DNA of 63,084 nt from assembly GCA_031296165.1 (NCBI GenBank), contig JARLGF010000114.1, positions 1 through 63,084 on the forward strand, written 5' to 3'. The position numbers were made by a program, and so were the translations under genes. Shown here piece by piece: positions 1-9,566 of this stretch. The stretch's first letter is position 1. Each line of letters begins with the position of its first letter. The notes below the pieces were generated by a model. The model worked only from the letters and a program-made list of their open reading frames with translations, was not told the origin of the DNA and did no database searches. Source of the stretch: Occallatibacter sp. (lineage in GTDB: Bacteria > Acidobacteriota > Terriglobia > Terriglobales > Acidobacteriaceae).

Positions 1-1
1 G

Positions 2-1147
2 GAGATCGCGATCGACATGGTGCGCGAGGAGCGGCTGGAAGAAGTCGAGGACAAGGCCGAGATCAATGCGGAAGAACGGCTGCTGGATATTCTGCTGCCT
101 CCTCCGCCGCCCGCGCCGGCCGCGCAGGAGGGCCAGCTGACGCTGCCCGGCACGGAGAGCTACCAGCGCTCGCGGGAGAAGCTGCGGCAGCAGTTCCGCG
201 AGGGCAAGCTGGACGACCGGCAGGTGGAGCTGGACGTACGCGACCGCGGGACGCCTCAGTTCGGCATCATCAGCAACCAGAACCTTGAGGACATGGAGAT
301 GAACCTCAAGGACATGCTGCCCAACATCTTCGGCGGTACCTCCAAAAAACGCAAAATGAAAGTCGCCGACGCCTTCGACTACCTGGTGCAGGAAGAAGAA
401 GGCCGCCTCATCGATATGGACCAGGTGAACCGCACGGCTGTCGAGCGCGTTGAATCCAACGGCATCATCTTCCTGGACGAAATCGACAAGATTGCCGGCC
501 GCGAGGGCGGTCACGGGCCCGACGTTTCCCGCGAAGGCGTGCAGCGCGACATTCTGCCCATCGTGGAAGGAACCACGGTGAACACGCGCTACGGCATGGT
601 GCGCACCGATCACATCCTCTTCATTGCCGCCGGCGCTTTCCATGTTTCCAAGCCCAGCGATCTGATCCCTGAGTTGCAGGGCCGCTTTCCCATCCGTGTC
701 GAGCTGCAGTCGCTCACCGTCGACGATTTTCTGCGCATTCTCACCGAACCCAAAGCCTCGCTCACCAAGCAATACTCCGCGCTCCTCGAGACCGAGGGAG
801 TCCGGCTGGAGTTCTCTCCCGAGGCCCTGCGCGAGATGGCGGAGTTCGCCTTCAAGGTGAATGAACAGACTGAAAATATCGGTGCGCGCCGCCTGCACAC
901 CATCATGGAGCGGGTGCTTGAAGATGTAAGCTTCCTGGCTCCTGACGTTGCCCGCCGCGCTCCCAATGAAGAGGCTGCCGCGGCTTTGTCTGAGGCCATC
1001 AAGAGCGAGTCGTCTACGCCGCTGCCCTATCAGGAACGAGTGACCACTGCCGGTTCTGAGAAAGTCTTCCTGATCGACGACGCGTATGTGAAACAGATGG
1101 TCGCGTCCATTGTGAAAGACCAGGATATGTCGCGCTACATTCTGTAA
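2..1147 (+). CDS. hslU: ATP-dependent protease ATPase subunit HslU, 5'-truncated by window edge
   Basis: HslU is the AAA+ unfoldase that feeds substrates to the HslV peptidase in the cytoplasm. The reading frame is open from base 2, so the start and the Walker A loop lie upstream of the window. Visible are the intermediate (I) domain with a proline-rich stretch, the Walker B segment GIIFLDEIDKIAG, the sensor 2 region GARRLHTIMERVLEDV, and the C-terminus ending RYIL, the tail that docks into HslV. About 381 residues are present, against about 443 in E. coli HslU. hslV probably lies just upstream, outside the window. The gene is convergent with the next gene, 69 bases away. Confidence 0.96.
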   Translation, partial: EIAIDMVREERLEEVEDKAEINAEERLLDILLPPPPPAPAAQEGQLTLPGTESYQRSREKLRQQFREGKLDDRQVELDVRDRGTPQFGIISNQNLEDMEMNLKDMLPNIFGGTSKKRKMKVADAFDYLVQEEEGRLIDMDQVNRTAVERVESNGIIFLDEIDKIAGREGGHGPDVSREGVQRDILPIVEGTTVNTRYGMVRTDHILFIAAGAFHVSKPSDLIPELQGRFPIRVELQSLTVDDFLRILTEPKASLTKQYSALLETEGVRLEFSPEALREMAEFAFKVNEQTENIGARRLHTIMERVLEDVSFLAPDVARRAPNEEAAAALSEAIKSESSTPLPYQERVTTAGSEKVFLIDDAYVKQMVASIVKDQDMSRYIL

Positions 1148-1216
1148 ATTGTTTTCACAACAACTGAAATATGGGCGCCCAGCTCTCGCTTTTGAGACTT
1201 GGGATAGCCTGCCTAA

Positions 1217-1657
1217 CTATCTGCCTGCCAGAGCTTCCAGCTTGCGAATGGCCTTGAGCGTTTCGCTCAGGGCCGCCTTCCCGATCTCCTGCTCAAACTC
1301 CTTCTGCAATTTATCGAAAACGCCAATCACGCGTACTGCGCACTTCTTCCCTTGCGGCTTCAAGGTCAAAAGGTAAGCCCGTGCGTCTTCGGGGTCGATT
1401 TTTCTCTGCAGCAGTCCCTTGGCTTCGAGCGACGAAACACAGTGGCTCACATTGCCCCGCGTGGTTCCGAAGGTCTCCGCCAACTGCGACGGCTTGACCA
1501 GCCGCGGCGCTTCAAAGAACATGGCCGCCAGCACCAGCCCTTCCAGAAAGCCAAGGCTGTCGGCGGCAAGAACCTGCGTGGTGAGCGATTCAAACCGGCG
1601 CGCCGCCCGGTTCACCGCAAACATGGGGCTTTCGTGGAGAAATGCATCGATGCGCAT
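1217..1657 (-). CDS. MarR-family transcriptional regulator
   Basis: A 146-residue winged-helix protein of MarR length. The segment around residues 55-90 (PSQLAETFGTTRGNVSHCVSSLEAKGLLQRKIDPEDARAYLLTL, in part) has the helix-turn-helix and the DxR wing typical of MarR, where the wing Asp-Arg pair contacts the minor groove. The C-terminal helix resembles a dimerization helix. It is divergent from the TonB-dependent receptor gene at 1760 across 102 bases, so control of that receptor and of itself is a reasonable inference. The ligand cannot be told from the sequence. Confidence 0.85.
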   Translation of the reverse strand: MRIDAFLHESPMFAVNRAARRFESLTTQVLAADSLGFLEGLVLAAMFFEAPRLVKPSQLAETFGTTRGNVSHCVSSLEAKGLLQRKIDPEDARAYLLTLKPQGKKCAVRVIGVFDKLQKEFEQEIGKAALSETLKAIRKLEALAGR

Positions 1658-1759
1658 GGTTTGATTCTAATGGTTTAGAGCCTCAACTATTCAAGACAAT
1701 ATCAAATCGTCCTTGAAGACCGGCGCATAAGCGGTCACGATCAAAGGGAGAGCCAACCT

Positions 1760-3616
1760 ATGCCTGCTTTGAAATCGATCCGCTTTACAGCAATCCTGCT
1801 CTTCGCGGCTTGCGCGGTCGCAGCTTTTAGCCAGAACACAACCGTGCCGCAGCCTGCGCCACTTCCCCATCCCTCGCAGACCATGGTGGTGCTGGGTTCG
1901 GCCGTTCCCGTGCCGCTGGCGGAGTCGTCCTCTTCCGTGCTGGTGCTGCCGGTGGAGACAAAGACGCTGACGCTCGAGTCGGAGCAGGATCTGCTGCGCC
2001 AGGACGCGTCTGTTTTTATCGAGCAGCGCGGCGCCGGCGGCGGACAGGCCGACATCGTTCTGCGCGGCGGAACCTTCGAGCAGACCCTGGTGCTTCTCAA
2101 CGGATTCCGCATCGACGACAGTCAGACCGCGCATCACAATCTCGACCTCCCCATTCCCTTCGACGCCATGGACTCCATCGAAGTCTTGCACGGCGCAGGC
2201 TCCACGCTCCACGGGGAAGACGCGCTCAGCGGCGTGGTCGATTTTCTTACCGCCGCGCCGGCGCGGAATTCTCTCGTCGTCCGCGCCGGCGCAGGCAGCT
2301 TTGGCTCCAATGAAGAATCGCTGCTGGGCAATCTAGTGCGCAGGCAGTGGAGTGGCCGGCTCACCGCGCGCCGCAATTTTTCCACTGGCTTTATAGATGA
2401 CCGCGATTACCGCAACGAAGATGCCTCCCTGGAGAGCTGGGCCGGTTCACGGCTGGGCGTTTCGGATGTGATGATTGCTGCCAGCGATCGTTCTTTCGGC
2501 GCAAACCAGTTCTACGGGTCCTATAACTCGTGGGAGCGCACCAAAGGCGTGTTTGCTTCCGGACGCCAAGAGTTAGGCAGCCGCACCCAGGCAGCCTTCG
2601 GTTACCGCCGCCATACCGACGAGTTTGTTCTCCTTCGCAACCATCCTTCTGTCTATGAAAACAACCACACGGACGGCTCCTGGCAGGCGTCGCTGCGGCA
2701 CACCGTTCCCATTGCAACCACGTCCCTTCTGTTGATCGGTCTGGAGTCGGATGGAGACAGCATCCGCAGCAGCAATCTCGGCCTGCACGCTCGCAATCGC
2801 GGCGCGGGTTACGTGGACCTGGACCTTCGCCCGGCGAAGTCTCGCTGGAATCTCGCGGCAGGCGCGCGCGAGGAGATTTTTTCCGGCGGCGCACAGTCTG
2901 TTTTCTCGCCCCATCTCGCGGGCAGTTTGCGCGTCGCGAACAAGCTGAAGCTGCGAGCCAGCGGCGGCTACGGATTCAGGATTCCCACCTATACCGATCT
3001 CTATTATTCCGACCCGGCGACCATAGGCAATCCCAACCTCAAGCCGGAATCGGCCTGGTCCGGCGACGGCGGCGTGGATTGGATTCCCTCCGGCACGCTG
3101 TCTGTTTCGGTTACCGGCTTTTACACCCGCCAGCACAACACCTTCGACTACGTGCGCTCGTCGTCCTCAGCGCAGTGGCGCGCCGTCAATCTGAGTGGCC
3201 TGCACTTTACCGGCATCGAGTCTTCCGCAACCTGGGCGCCGGCAAAGTCACAGCACATTCAAATTGCATGGACCGGTCTGGCCGGTGCGCAGGCTCCCCT
3301 CAACGGTCTGCAATCAGAGTACGCGCTCAACTATCCGGTCCAGAATATTCATGCCACATGGACCGCATTGCTGGGCCGCGCGCTTACTCTCACCAATGCC
3401 GTTGAAATCGCAAAGCCCTATCAGCAGGCCGGCATTGCTCCGTGGAACGCTACCGCTTATCCCGTGTGGAACGCCGCGCTCACCCATGACTCAGGTAAAA
3501 TTCGCCCCTATCTGCGCCTCGGCAACCTAAGCAACACCGGCTATCAACAGATCAATGGAGTCGCCATGCCCGGCCGCTCCATTACCGGCGGCATTTCTCT
3601 CTGGCTTGGGCGGTAA
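1760..3616 (+). CDS. TonB-dependent outer-membrane receptor (BtuB/CirA-like)
   Basis: A 618-residue outer-membrane protein with an N-terminal signal peptide ending near residue 25. The plug domain (about residues 60-170) shows RGG, LLNGFRIDD and SIEVLHGAGSTLHGEDALSGVV, the hallmarks of TonB receptor plugs. The rest is alternating beta strand ending in an aromatic-poor final strand. The start at 1760 has GGGAG nine bases upstream. There is no clear TonB-ExbBD or transporter partner nearby, so the substrate (siderophore, cobalamin, other metal chelate or glycan) is unknown. The divergent MarR gene is a candidate regulator. Confidence 0.9.
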   Translation: MPALKSIRFTAILLFAACAVAAFSQNTTVPQPAPLPHPSQTMVVLGSAVPVPLAESSSSVLVLPVETKTLTLESEQDLLRQDASVFIEQRGAGGGQADIVLRGGTFEQTLVLLNGFRIDDSQTAHHNLDLPIPFDAMDSIEVLHGAGSTLHGEDALSGVVDFLTAAPARNSLVVRAGAGSFGSNEESLLGNLVRRQWSGRLTARRNFSTGFIDDRDYRNEDASLESWAGSRLGVSDVMIAASDRSFGANQFYGSYNSWERTKGVFASGRQELGSRTQAAFGYRRHTDEFVLLRNHPSVYENNHTDGSWQASLRHTVPIATTSLLLIGLESDGDSIRSSNLGLHARNRGAGYVDLDLRPAKSRWNLAAGAREEIFSGGAQSVFSPHLAGSLRVANKLKLRASGGYGFRIPTYTDLYYSDPATIGNPNLKPESAWSGDGGVDWIPSGTLSVSVTGFYTRQHNTFDYVRSSSSAQWRAVNLSGLHFTGIESSATWAPAKSQHIQIAWTGLAGAQAPLNGLQSEYALNYPVQNIHATWTALLGRALTLTNAVEIAKPYQQAGIAPWNATAYPVWNAALTHDSGKIRPYLRLGNLSNTGYQQINGVAMPGRSITGGISLWLGR

Positions 3617-3849
3617 TTGACTGCGGGAATTTACTGCGGAAAGCGCACACATTCTGCTAACCTATCCGCGTACCTCGCGAGTCCGCGCGCGGCAATCAAT
3701 CAGCGGGCTCTACCTGCACTCTTCCGCTCTTGAGGGAATGTGGATGGAGGCGCACTCAAGAGCACGCCGGGAAAGGTGTGCCTGCGCCGATCGGATTCCA
3801 TGCAGCCTTTTCCTCCACTCCACGCAGTACAACGCCAAGGAGAGCAGTC

Positions 3850-4209
3850 ATGAGCAATCCCGATCTTCACCACAAAATCACCTACATCGAATTCGTTTCG
3901 ACCGACATCGAACGAACCAAAAAGTTCTACGCGGCAGTCTTCCATTGGAGCTTTCAGGACTGGGGTCCGGAGTACGTCAGCTTCAACGGCGCCGGTATCG
4001 ACGGCGGCTTCGCCAAGTGCGAATCGCATGAAGAGCCAGTCAAATTTGCGCCGCTGGTTGTGCTCTACTCCGCCGACCTCAAAGCTACTGAAGCCGCAAT
4101 CGTTGCCGCAGGCGGCAGCGTCGTAGTGCCCACCTTCGAGTTTCCCGGCGGACGCCGCTTCCATTTTTCCGATGGAGCAGGCAACGTGCTGGCCGTCTGG
4201 TCGGAGTAA
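3850..4209 (+). CDS. VOC-family (glyoxalase/bleomycin resistance fold) protein
   Basis: A 119-residue single-domain VOC protein. The N-terminal ITYIEFVSTDIERTKKFYAAVFHW and C-terminal GGRRFHFSDGAGNVLAVWSE are the two beta-alpha-beta-beta-beta modules of this fold, with EFV near the first possible metal position. An upstream ATG at 3730 is in frame, but 3850 is chosen because AAGGAG lies just before it and homology begins there. Substrate and reaction are not evident; many such proteins are of unknown function. A 15 bp hairpin follows at 4247. Confidence 0.85.
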   Translation: MSNPDLHHKITYIEFVSTDIERTKKFYAAVFHWSFQDWGPEYVSFNGAGIDGGFAKCESHEEPVKFAPLVVLYSADLKATEAAIVAAGGSVVVPTFEFPGGRRFHFSDGAGNVLAVWSE

Positions 4210-4246
4210 GCTGCTCGATCTCAACAGACAATAGCAAAGCTCAACC

Positions 4247-4280
4247 GTTTTCCATCCTTGCATCAGCAAGGATGGAAAAC
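4247..4280. terminator. Bidirectional terminator-like hairpin
   Basis: Perfect 15 bp inverted repeat (left arm GTTTTCCATCCTTGC, four-base loop ATCA) between the convergent VOC gene and the minus-strand hypothetical gene. The arm ends supply A and T runs on either strand, as expected of a shared rho-independent terminator. Confidence 0.75.
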
Positions 4281-4305
4281 TGATCCTTCGTGCGCGTACC
4301 TGAAA

Positions 4306-4863
4306 TTAGTTCACCATAGGCGGAAGCATCAGCGGCTTGCGCGGCCCCAGTTCTTCGCGCACCAGCGTGAGTCCCAGAATGCAGCGCTCGAAGCGGTCGC
4401 TGAGCCGTGCAAACAGCGGCGCTTCCTGCTCATACTCGAACAGGTTGAACTGGCTGACGATGAAGTAGCTTTCCTTGCCGGCGTGAATCAGTTCGCCCAA
4501 GCTCGGCTGGTGGCGCCGCAGCCTGCGATTGGAACCCAGCGCCTCGGGATACATGCCCGCGACGAAGAGTGCATAGTCGCCGATGTGCTTGCGCACGGTG
4601 CGCTCCGCATCGAACGACGCCGCCGTGCCGTGCACCGGGTCCGCGGCCTGCATCATTTCGGTCAGCTCTTCGATCGGGCGGCCAACCTCGTCGCGCACCT
4701 TGTAAAGCTTCTCGGCATCAGAGAACTCGCACAGCAGCCGCGCCACGTACCCGGTCACATCCGGATCGTGCAGTCCCAGCTTGCCCTCATAACTATTGCG
4801 CACCGCCTGTTGGAAGAAGGATTCGAGTGGATGAGACGGCTCTTGACGATTCGGGGCCTGCAT
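4306..4863 (-). CDS. Conserved hypothetical protein
   Basis: A 185-residue soluble protein, mostly helical in character, with no signal peptide, membrane segment or nucleotide-binding motif. I do not recognise the family. The reading frame is well supported: a near-perfect AGGAGGTG ribosome site lies just before the ATG, and the gene ends against the terminator shared with the VOC gene. Charged helical segments such as EFSDAEKLYKVRDEVGRPIEELTEMM give it a regular look. It lies upstream of tal on the opposite side of a 263-base gap without clear features, and no functional link is proposed. Confidence 0.7.
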   Translation of the reverse strand: MQAPNRQEPSHPLESFFQQAVRNSYEGKLGLHDPDVTGYVARLLCEFSDAEKLYKVRDEVGRPIEELTEMMQAADPVHGTAASFDAERTVRKHIGDYALFVAGMYPEALGSNRRLRRHQPSLGELIHAGKESYFIVSQFNLFEYEQEAPLFARLSDRFERCILGLTLVREELGPRKPLMLPPMVN

Positions 4864-5126
4864 TCACACCTCCTGCGGCTGCGCACAAGCACAGCCAATT
4901 TGCTCTGGGGCATTGGCTGGTTGCTGATGCAAGTGCAGCCGGGGACGCCAGCCACTGCCTAATTGGTCTTGCTGTATCACTGAGCGTATCGGATTTTTTG
5001 TATTTGCCAAGAGGGGAGAGGCAACATTGTTGGCAGAGTCGCGCCTCGATTGCAAATCTAGATTGGCGTGCAACGACAAAAGGGCAGCCGCACTGGCTGC
5101 CCTCCGTATCCCTCGCAGCGTTCTGC

Positions 5127-6128
5127 CTACACGCTTGCCGTTGCGTGCGTTTCCAGTTCGGCCAACCGCTTGGCCAGCAGCGTCTCCAGCTTTACCAGCG
5201 CGGCGGAAAACCCTTCAATGCCTTCCTTCAGCTTGTCCGTCGCCATGCGGTCGGCGTCGTGCATCCACTCGAATACGTCCTTGTCCATGACGATTCGTTC
5301 AATATGCATTGCCTGCGCGGTTTCCGGGTCGAGCTTGCGCGGCAGTTCTCCCTCGGTGGCTTCCAGTTCGGCCAGCAATTGCGGCGAAATAGTCAGCAGA
5401 TCGCTGCCCGCCAGTTCCTTGATCTCGCCGATGTTGCGGAAACTCGCGCCCATCACCTGCGTCTTGAAACCGAACTTTTTGTAGTAGTTGTAGACCTTCG
5501 TCACCGACTGAACGCCGGGGTCGTCGGCGCCTTGGTAATCCTTGCCGGTGTCCTTCTTGTACCAGTCCAGAATGCGGCCCACAAACGGCGAAATGAGCGT
5601 GACGCCGGCCTCAGCCGCTGCAATAGCCTGGTGTAGTCCGAACAGTAAGGTCAGGTTGCAATGAATGCCTTCCTTCTCCAGCACTTCGGCGGCACAGATG
5701 CCTTCCCACGTTGAAGCAATCTTTACCAGAATGCGGTCGCGGCCAATGCCTTCCTTGTCGTATTGCGCAATGATGCTGCGCGCCTGCGCAATGGTGGCTG
5801 CGGTGTCGTAGGACAGTCTTGCATCCACTTCCGTCGACACGCGACCCGGAACAATCGCCAGAATCTTCTTACCGAAGGCAATCGCCAGCCGCTGAAAGGC
5901 CAGGTTGGCTACGGCCTCGTCGGTTGCGCTGCCGCCGAGTTCCTTGCGCGCGTCCAGCAGCACGCCATCCACAATCGGCTGGTATTGCGGCATCTGCGCG
6001 GCTGCGGTAATCAGCGAGGGGTTGGTGGTGGCGTCCTGCGGGCGAAACTTCTCCATTGCCTCAATGTCGCCAGTGTCGGCAACCACCACGGTGTACGTAC
6101 GCAACTGCTCAAGCAAATTCTGCGGCAT
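5127..6128 (-). CDS. tal: Transaldolase
   Basis: Transfers a dihydroxyacetone unit between sugar phosphates in the non-oxidative pentose phosphate pathway (cytoplasm). At 333 residues it matches the TalA/TalB class. The N-terminal DATTNPSLI and the segment [11 protein letters not shown] carry family signatures, with Lys136 as the Schiff-base lysine; [32 protein letters not shown] is also typical. AGGAGG precedes the ATG. The gene follows the FAH-family gene in the same direction with a gap of 107 bases, so it could be read from the same transcript or its own promoter. Confidence 0.96.
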   Translation of the reverse strand: MPQNLLEQLRTYTVVVADTGDIEAMEKFRPQDATTNPSLITAAAQMPQYQPIVDGVLLDARKELGGSATDEAVANLAFQRLAIAFGKKILAIVPGRVSTEVDARLSYDTAATIAQARSIIAQYDKEGIGRDRILVKIASTWEGICAAEVLEKEGIHCNLTLLFGLHQAIAAAEAGVTLISPFVGRILDWYKKDTGKDYQGADDPGVQSVTKVYNYYKKFGFKTQVMGASFRNIGEIKELAGSDLLTISPQLLAELEATEGELPRKLDPETAQAMHIERIVMDKDVFEWMHDADRMATDKLKEGIEGFSAALVKLETLLAKRLAELETHATASV

Positions 6129-6235
6129 ATTTCCTCCTGGGGAAAGGCAAGCTGGCTGGGGAAGCCTTCGTCTTCAGTCTACCTGTATCTTGGATGCGCA
6201 AGATGAACGCCGGTTGCATCTGGCGCGCATTGCAT

Positions 6236-7054
6236 TCATTCCGTTTCGCTTTTAACAAGATTTTTCAACACGCCCAGGCCGGGAATGCTCACTTCCACTC
6301 GATCCCCCGCCTTGAGCGGACCTACCCCGGAGGGCGTTCCGGTCAGAATCAGGTCGCCTGGCTCCAGCGTAAACGCCGCTGTAATAAAACTGAGCAGTGC
6401 GGGAATCGAAAAGATGAAATCCGTAGTCGATCCCTGCTGTCGCAATTCGCCATTTACGCGGGTTTCAATCGTCAATCCGGCCACCGGGTCCAGTTTGTCG
6501 CTCACCAGCGGGCCTACCGGGCAAAACGTGTCAAAGCCCTTGGCGCGCGCCCACTGCACGTCCCTTTTTTGCAGATCGCGGGCTGAAATATCGTTGGCCA
6601 GGGTCACTCCGCGGACCACCTCGCGCCAATCGTCATCCGTCTTCAGCATGTGCGCGCGGCGGCCAATCACCAGCGCCAGTTCGCCTTCAAAGTCCACACG
6701 GGCCGAGGCTGCTGGCAGCCGCACCGCGCCACCCGGATTCAGCAGAGAAGACGGCGGCTTGAAAAACAGCAGCGGCTCGGTGGGAATCTCGTTGCCCAGT
6801 TCTTTGGCATGTTCGCGATAGTTGCGGCCCACGCAAACAATCTTCGAGGGCGTCACCGGAGGCAGCAATTCGGCTGCGCTCAGCGGCAACGGCTCAAAGC
6901 TGCGCGCCTTGCCGGCATCCTGCCCTTGCGCCAGCCTGAAGCGCAGGTCCTCTTCCGGCGCAGGTGCTGGACCGGTAATCCAGAGTTCGCCGCCGCGCTC
7001 TTCCACAACGCCGTACTCAATATGGCCATCGCGCAGAAAGCGGCAATATCTCAT
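6236..7054 (-). CDS. Fumarylacetoacetate hydrolase-family protein
   Basis: A 272-residue FAH-domain enzyme. The C-terminal two thirds hold the fold: IVCVGRNYREHAKELG, the metal-binding acidic residues in FEGELALVIG, VTLANDISARDLQ, and the C-terminal GDLILTGTPSGVGPLKAGD. The family includes acylpyruvases, oxaloacetate decarboxylases and 2-keto-pent-enoate or 5-carboxymethyl-2-hydroxymuconate hydrolases, and the exact substrate cannot be assigned. AGGAGA lies eight bases before the start. It is 29 bases downstream of the Fn3 lipoprotein gene and likely in the same operon as the aminotransferase. Confidence 0.9.
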   Translation of the reverse strand: MRYCRFLRDGHIEYGVVEERGGELWITGPAPAPEEDLRFRLAQGQDAGKARSFEPLPLSAAELLPPVTPSKIVCVGRNYREHAKELGNEIPTEPLLFFKPPSSLLNPGGAVRLPAASARVDFEGELALVIGRRAHMLKTDDDWREVVRGVTLANDISARDLQKRDVQWARAKGFDTFCPVGPLVSDKLDPVAGLTIETRVNGELRQQGSTTDFIFSIPALLSFITAAFTLEPGDLILTGTPSGVGPLKAGDRVEVSIPGLGVLKNLVKSETE

Positions 7055-7083
7055 GGGGAAATCTCCTCGCGCCGGTAAGGCTT

Positions 7084-8184
7084 CTACGGGTTGGGAACAG
7101 CTTCCTGCGCCTCGGCGGAACGGTCACTCTCATGGCCGCTCTGGTCAATGGCGGTCACCGCGTAAATGTAGGTGTGTCCCGCTTCCACCTCGGCATCGTG
7201 AAACGCTGGGCCGGCCACTGGCTGCGCGGGCGAGATGCGTTTCCAGACGCCCTCCGCCTCGCGCCGGTAGATGGCATAACCGGCCAGGGTGGCGTCGGTG
7301 CCGGGCTGCCAGCTCAGGTCGATCGATGCCTTGCTGGCAGCGTCCGCCGCAGTGGCTACAGCGGCCAGCCCCGCGGGCACAGCGGGCGGAAACACGTCCA
7401 TCGCCTCCACGCGGACCGGCGCGGAGAGCGGTCCGGCCAGTTCCAGCGTCTGGCTGCCCACTGAGATGCGGGCCACGCGCTGTGCGCGGTACTCGTAAAC
7501 CTGTCCGAAGTGAATCTCCTTGTCCAAGGCGCGATCTGGCGCGCGGCCTTCCGCCGCAACCAGCAGGTTTTGTTCCAGCGGCTCGGGCTGCGGGGCCAGC
7601 GGACCTTCTGCGGGCTTCGCGGCCGGCGGTGTCAGCAGCTTGCGGTGCAGGCGGATGGCGCTGGGCTCCGGCTCCTGTGCGGCTGTCCAGCGCAGGGTTA
7701 CGCCTGCCTTGCTTACCTTAGCGGCCAGGCCGCTTACGGGCGCGGGAGCTGTGCCTGCCAGAACCACTGCGGCGTTCGAAAGACCCGCCGAGCGGCCTCT
7801 GCGGTTCTTAAGCTCTACAAAGTAGCTGAGCGCGCGCGGTTTGCCAGCGGCCTGTGCGGGCGGCAGCGTATCGGTGAAGGAACCCTCGGCTCCTGGACCC
7901 AGTTCCACCTCGCCGGCCGGCGCGCAGGGGCTATGAGCCTCCTGGCGGCACAGGTAAACGGCAATGTTGCCTTCGATCAGCAGCTTGTCGGTATTCTTTT
8001 TGGGCATGGTCCAGGTAAGCGCGACCTGGCCGCCGGTGCGGGTGGCGGAGAGATTGTTCACCGTGTCAGGCAGGTTGAGCGAGGGCGGCGACGGCGCGCC
8101 CGGCATCCCGCAACCGCTGAAGACAAGGCCGGCTGCCAGGGCAACCGCCAACGTGGACCATCTCCATCTGCGCACAGGTTTCAT
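7084..8184 (-). CDS. Fibronectin type III repeat lipoprotein
   Basis: A 366-residue secreted protein. The N-terminus is a lipoprotein signal with lipobox FSGC, so it is probably lipid-anchored. Three Fn3-like beta-sandwich repeats follow (roughly residues 35-135, 150-260 and 265-365), marked by VALTWTMP, VTLRWTAAQEPEP and IDLSWQPGTDATLAGYAIYRR, and by the closing YAVTAIDQSGHES. No catalytic domain is visible, so a surface scaffold or binding role is likely. It sits between the aminotransferase (36 bases) and the FAH gene (29 bases), a recurrent sort of chance neighbourhood without a clear pathway link. Confidence 0.85.
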   Translation of the reverse strand: MKPVRRWRWSTLAVALAAGLVFSGCGMPGAPSPPSLNLPDTVNNLSATRTGGQVALTWTMPKKNTDKLLIEGNIAVYLCRQEAHSPCAPAGEVELGPGAEGSFTDTLPPAQAAGKPRALSYFVELKNRRGRSAGLSNAAVVLAGTAPAPVSGLAAKVSKAGVTLRWTAAQEPEPSAIRLHRKLLTPPAAKPAEGPLAPQPEPLEQNLLVAAEGRAPDRALDKEIHFGQVYEYRAQRVARISVGSQTLELAGPLSAPVRVEAMDVFPPAVPAGLAAVATAADAASKASIDLSWQPGTDATLAGYAIYRREAEGVWKRISPAQPVAGPAFHDAEVEAGHTYIYAVTAIDQSGHESDRSAEAQEAVPNP

Positions 8185-8220
8185 TGCCCTACCAGTCTAC
8201 TGGACCGGCGCCGGGAAGGG

Positions 8221-9396
8221 TTACAGCTTCCGCAGCCGCGCGCAAGCCTCATCCAGCTCCTGGTCTCGTTTGGCAAAGCAGAATCGCAACAGATTTTCGC
8301 CGCGGCCTTTGCGGAAAAAGGCGGACCCCGCTACGGAAGCTACGCCGGTCTTCGTCAGCAGGTGGCGCGCCTTTTCCGCCGAAGTCTTGCCGGGAAGATG
8401 GTTGGCGCCTGCCAAAACATAGTAGGCTCCCGCGGGGACGCCGGGCTCAAAGCCTGCGTCTCTCAGTGCGCTCAGGATGCGCTGGCGCTTGGATTGATGG
8501 TCGGCCGCCAACTGCATGTAGAAGCTGGGCGGCAGTTGCTCCAGTCCTGCTGCTGCTGCGTGTTGAAAGGCCGACGGCGCGCACACGTACGTCAGGTCGT
8601 GGAAGTAAGCCATGGCACCCAGCCAGCGGGCGTCCCCGGTCACATAACCCAGGCGCCAGCCCGTGATGCTGAACGTTTTGCTGAAGCCGGAGAAGACAAT
8701 CGTGCGCTCCCGCATTCCCGGCAGCGTGGCTGGCGAAATATGCCGCGCGCCGTCGTAAACAAAATATTCGTAAATTTCATCGCAGAGCACAAACAGGTCG
8801 TGCTCAATGGCCAGTTCGGCAATCACCTGCAACTCGGCCAGTGTAAAAACTTTGCCGCTGGGGTTCGCGGGCGTGTTCAACAGGATCGCGCGCGTCTTCG
8901 GCGTGATGGCGGCGCGCAGCGCGTCCGTATCCAGAGTCCAATCCGGTTCGGCCAGCGGTGTCAGCACCGTTTTCACGCGCAGCGATTGCAGCGTGGCGGC
9001 ATGGTAGCCGTAGAAAGGCTCAAAGAGAATGACCTCGTCGCCGGGGTTCAGCAGAGCCATGGCGGCGGCGTGCAGTCCGCCGGTGGCGCCCGAGGAGACC
9101 AGAATTTCGCTTTCCGGGTCGTAGTCCAGCGCGTAGTCCTTTTTCTGCTTTGCGGCAATGGCGTTGCGCAGCCGCGCAATTCCGTCCAGGCGCGTATAGA
9201 TGTTGTAGCCGTCGTGGATGGCCTGGACGGCGGCTTCCAGAACCGGAGCGGGAACCGGGGTGTCGCAGATGCCCTGCGCCAGGTTAATGCCGCCGATGCG
9301 GTCGCACTCCACGCTCATGGCGCGAATTTCAGACTGGAGAACCCCCGGCGCAAGCTGGCTGAGAGTGAGGCGCGAAGCGGCTGAGGCAATATGCAT
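8221..9396 (-). CDS. Class I/II pyridoxal-phosphate aminotransferase
   Basis: A 391-residue fold-type I aminotransferase. Lys240 in FSGFSKTFSITGWRLGY is the PLP Schiff-base lysine; NTPANPSGKVF and CDEIYEYFVYDG carry the Asn, Asp and Tyr that hold the cofactor; the C-terminal LLRFCFAK supplies the carboxylate-binding Arg. It resembles methionine/kynurenine-type aminotransferases (YbdL, KAT) more than aspartate aminotransferase, but substrate preference is a guess. AAGGA precedes the ATG. First gene of a minus-strand run with the Fn3 lipoprotein and FAH-family genes. Confidence 0.92.
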   Translation of the reverse strand: MHIASAASRLTLSQLAPGVLQSEIRAMSVECDRIGGINLAQGICDTPVPAPVLEAAVQAIHDGYNIYTRLDGIARLRNAIAAKQKKDYALDYDPESEILVSSGATGGLHAAAMALLNPGDEVILFEPFYGYHAATLQSLRVKTVLTPLAEPDWTLDTDALRAAITPKTRAILLNTPANPSGKVFTLAELQVIAELAIEHDLFVLCDEIYEYFVYDGARHISPATLPGMRERTIVFSGFSKTFSITGWRLGYVTGDARWLGAMAYFHDLTYVCAPSAFQHAAAAGLEQLPPSFYMQLAADHQSKRQRILSALRDAGFEPGVPAGAYYVLAGANHLPGKTSAEKARHLLTKTGVASVAGSAFFRKGRGENLLRFCFAKRDQELDEACARLRKL

Positions 9397-9566
9397 GGGG
9401 AAAATCCTTATTCTGACATCTTACATATTGATGTTGCCGGGATTGAGGCTGGCCTGCACGGAGAAAGTCTCCTTGTTGATTGTGCAGGGGTTATGCAAAC
9501 CTCGAAGCCCCGAACCTAACCTGCAATGGGATGCAGCCGCTGCCCAGGGCGTAAAATCGACCTTTT

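Noticed and set aside
4569..5636. Long plus-strand open frame spanning the hypothetical gene, the gap and part of tal
   Set aside because: Antisense to transaldolase and to a gene with a perfect ribosome site; composition is Arg/Ala/Ser-rich without motifs.
7510..9384. Long plus-strand open frame (624 codons) opposite the aminotransferase and Fn3 genes
   Set aside because: It is antisense to two genes with clear motifs, has low-complexity Arg/Gln-rich content and no domain; an effect of high GC.
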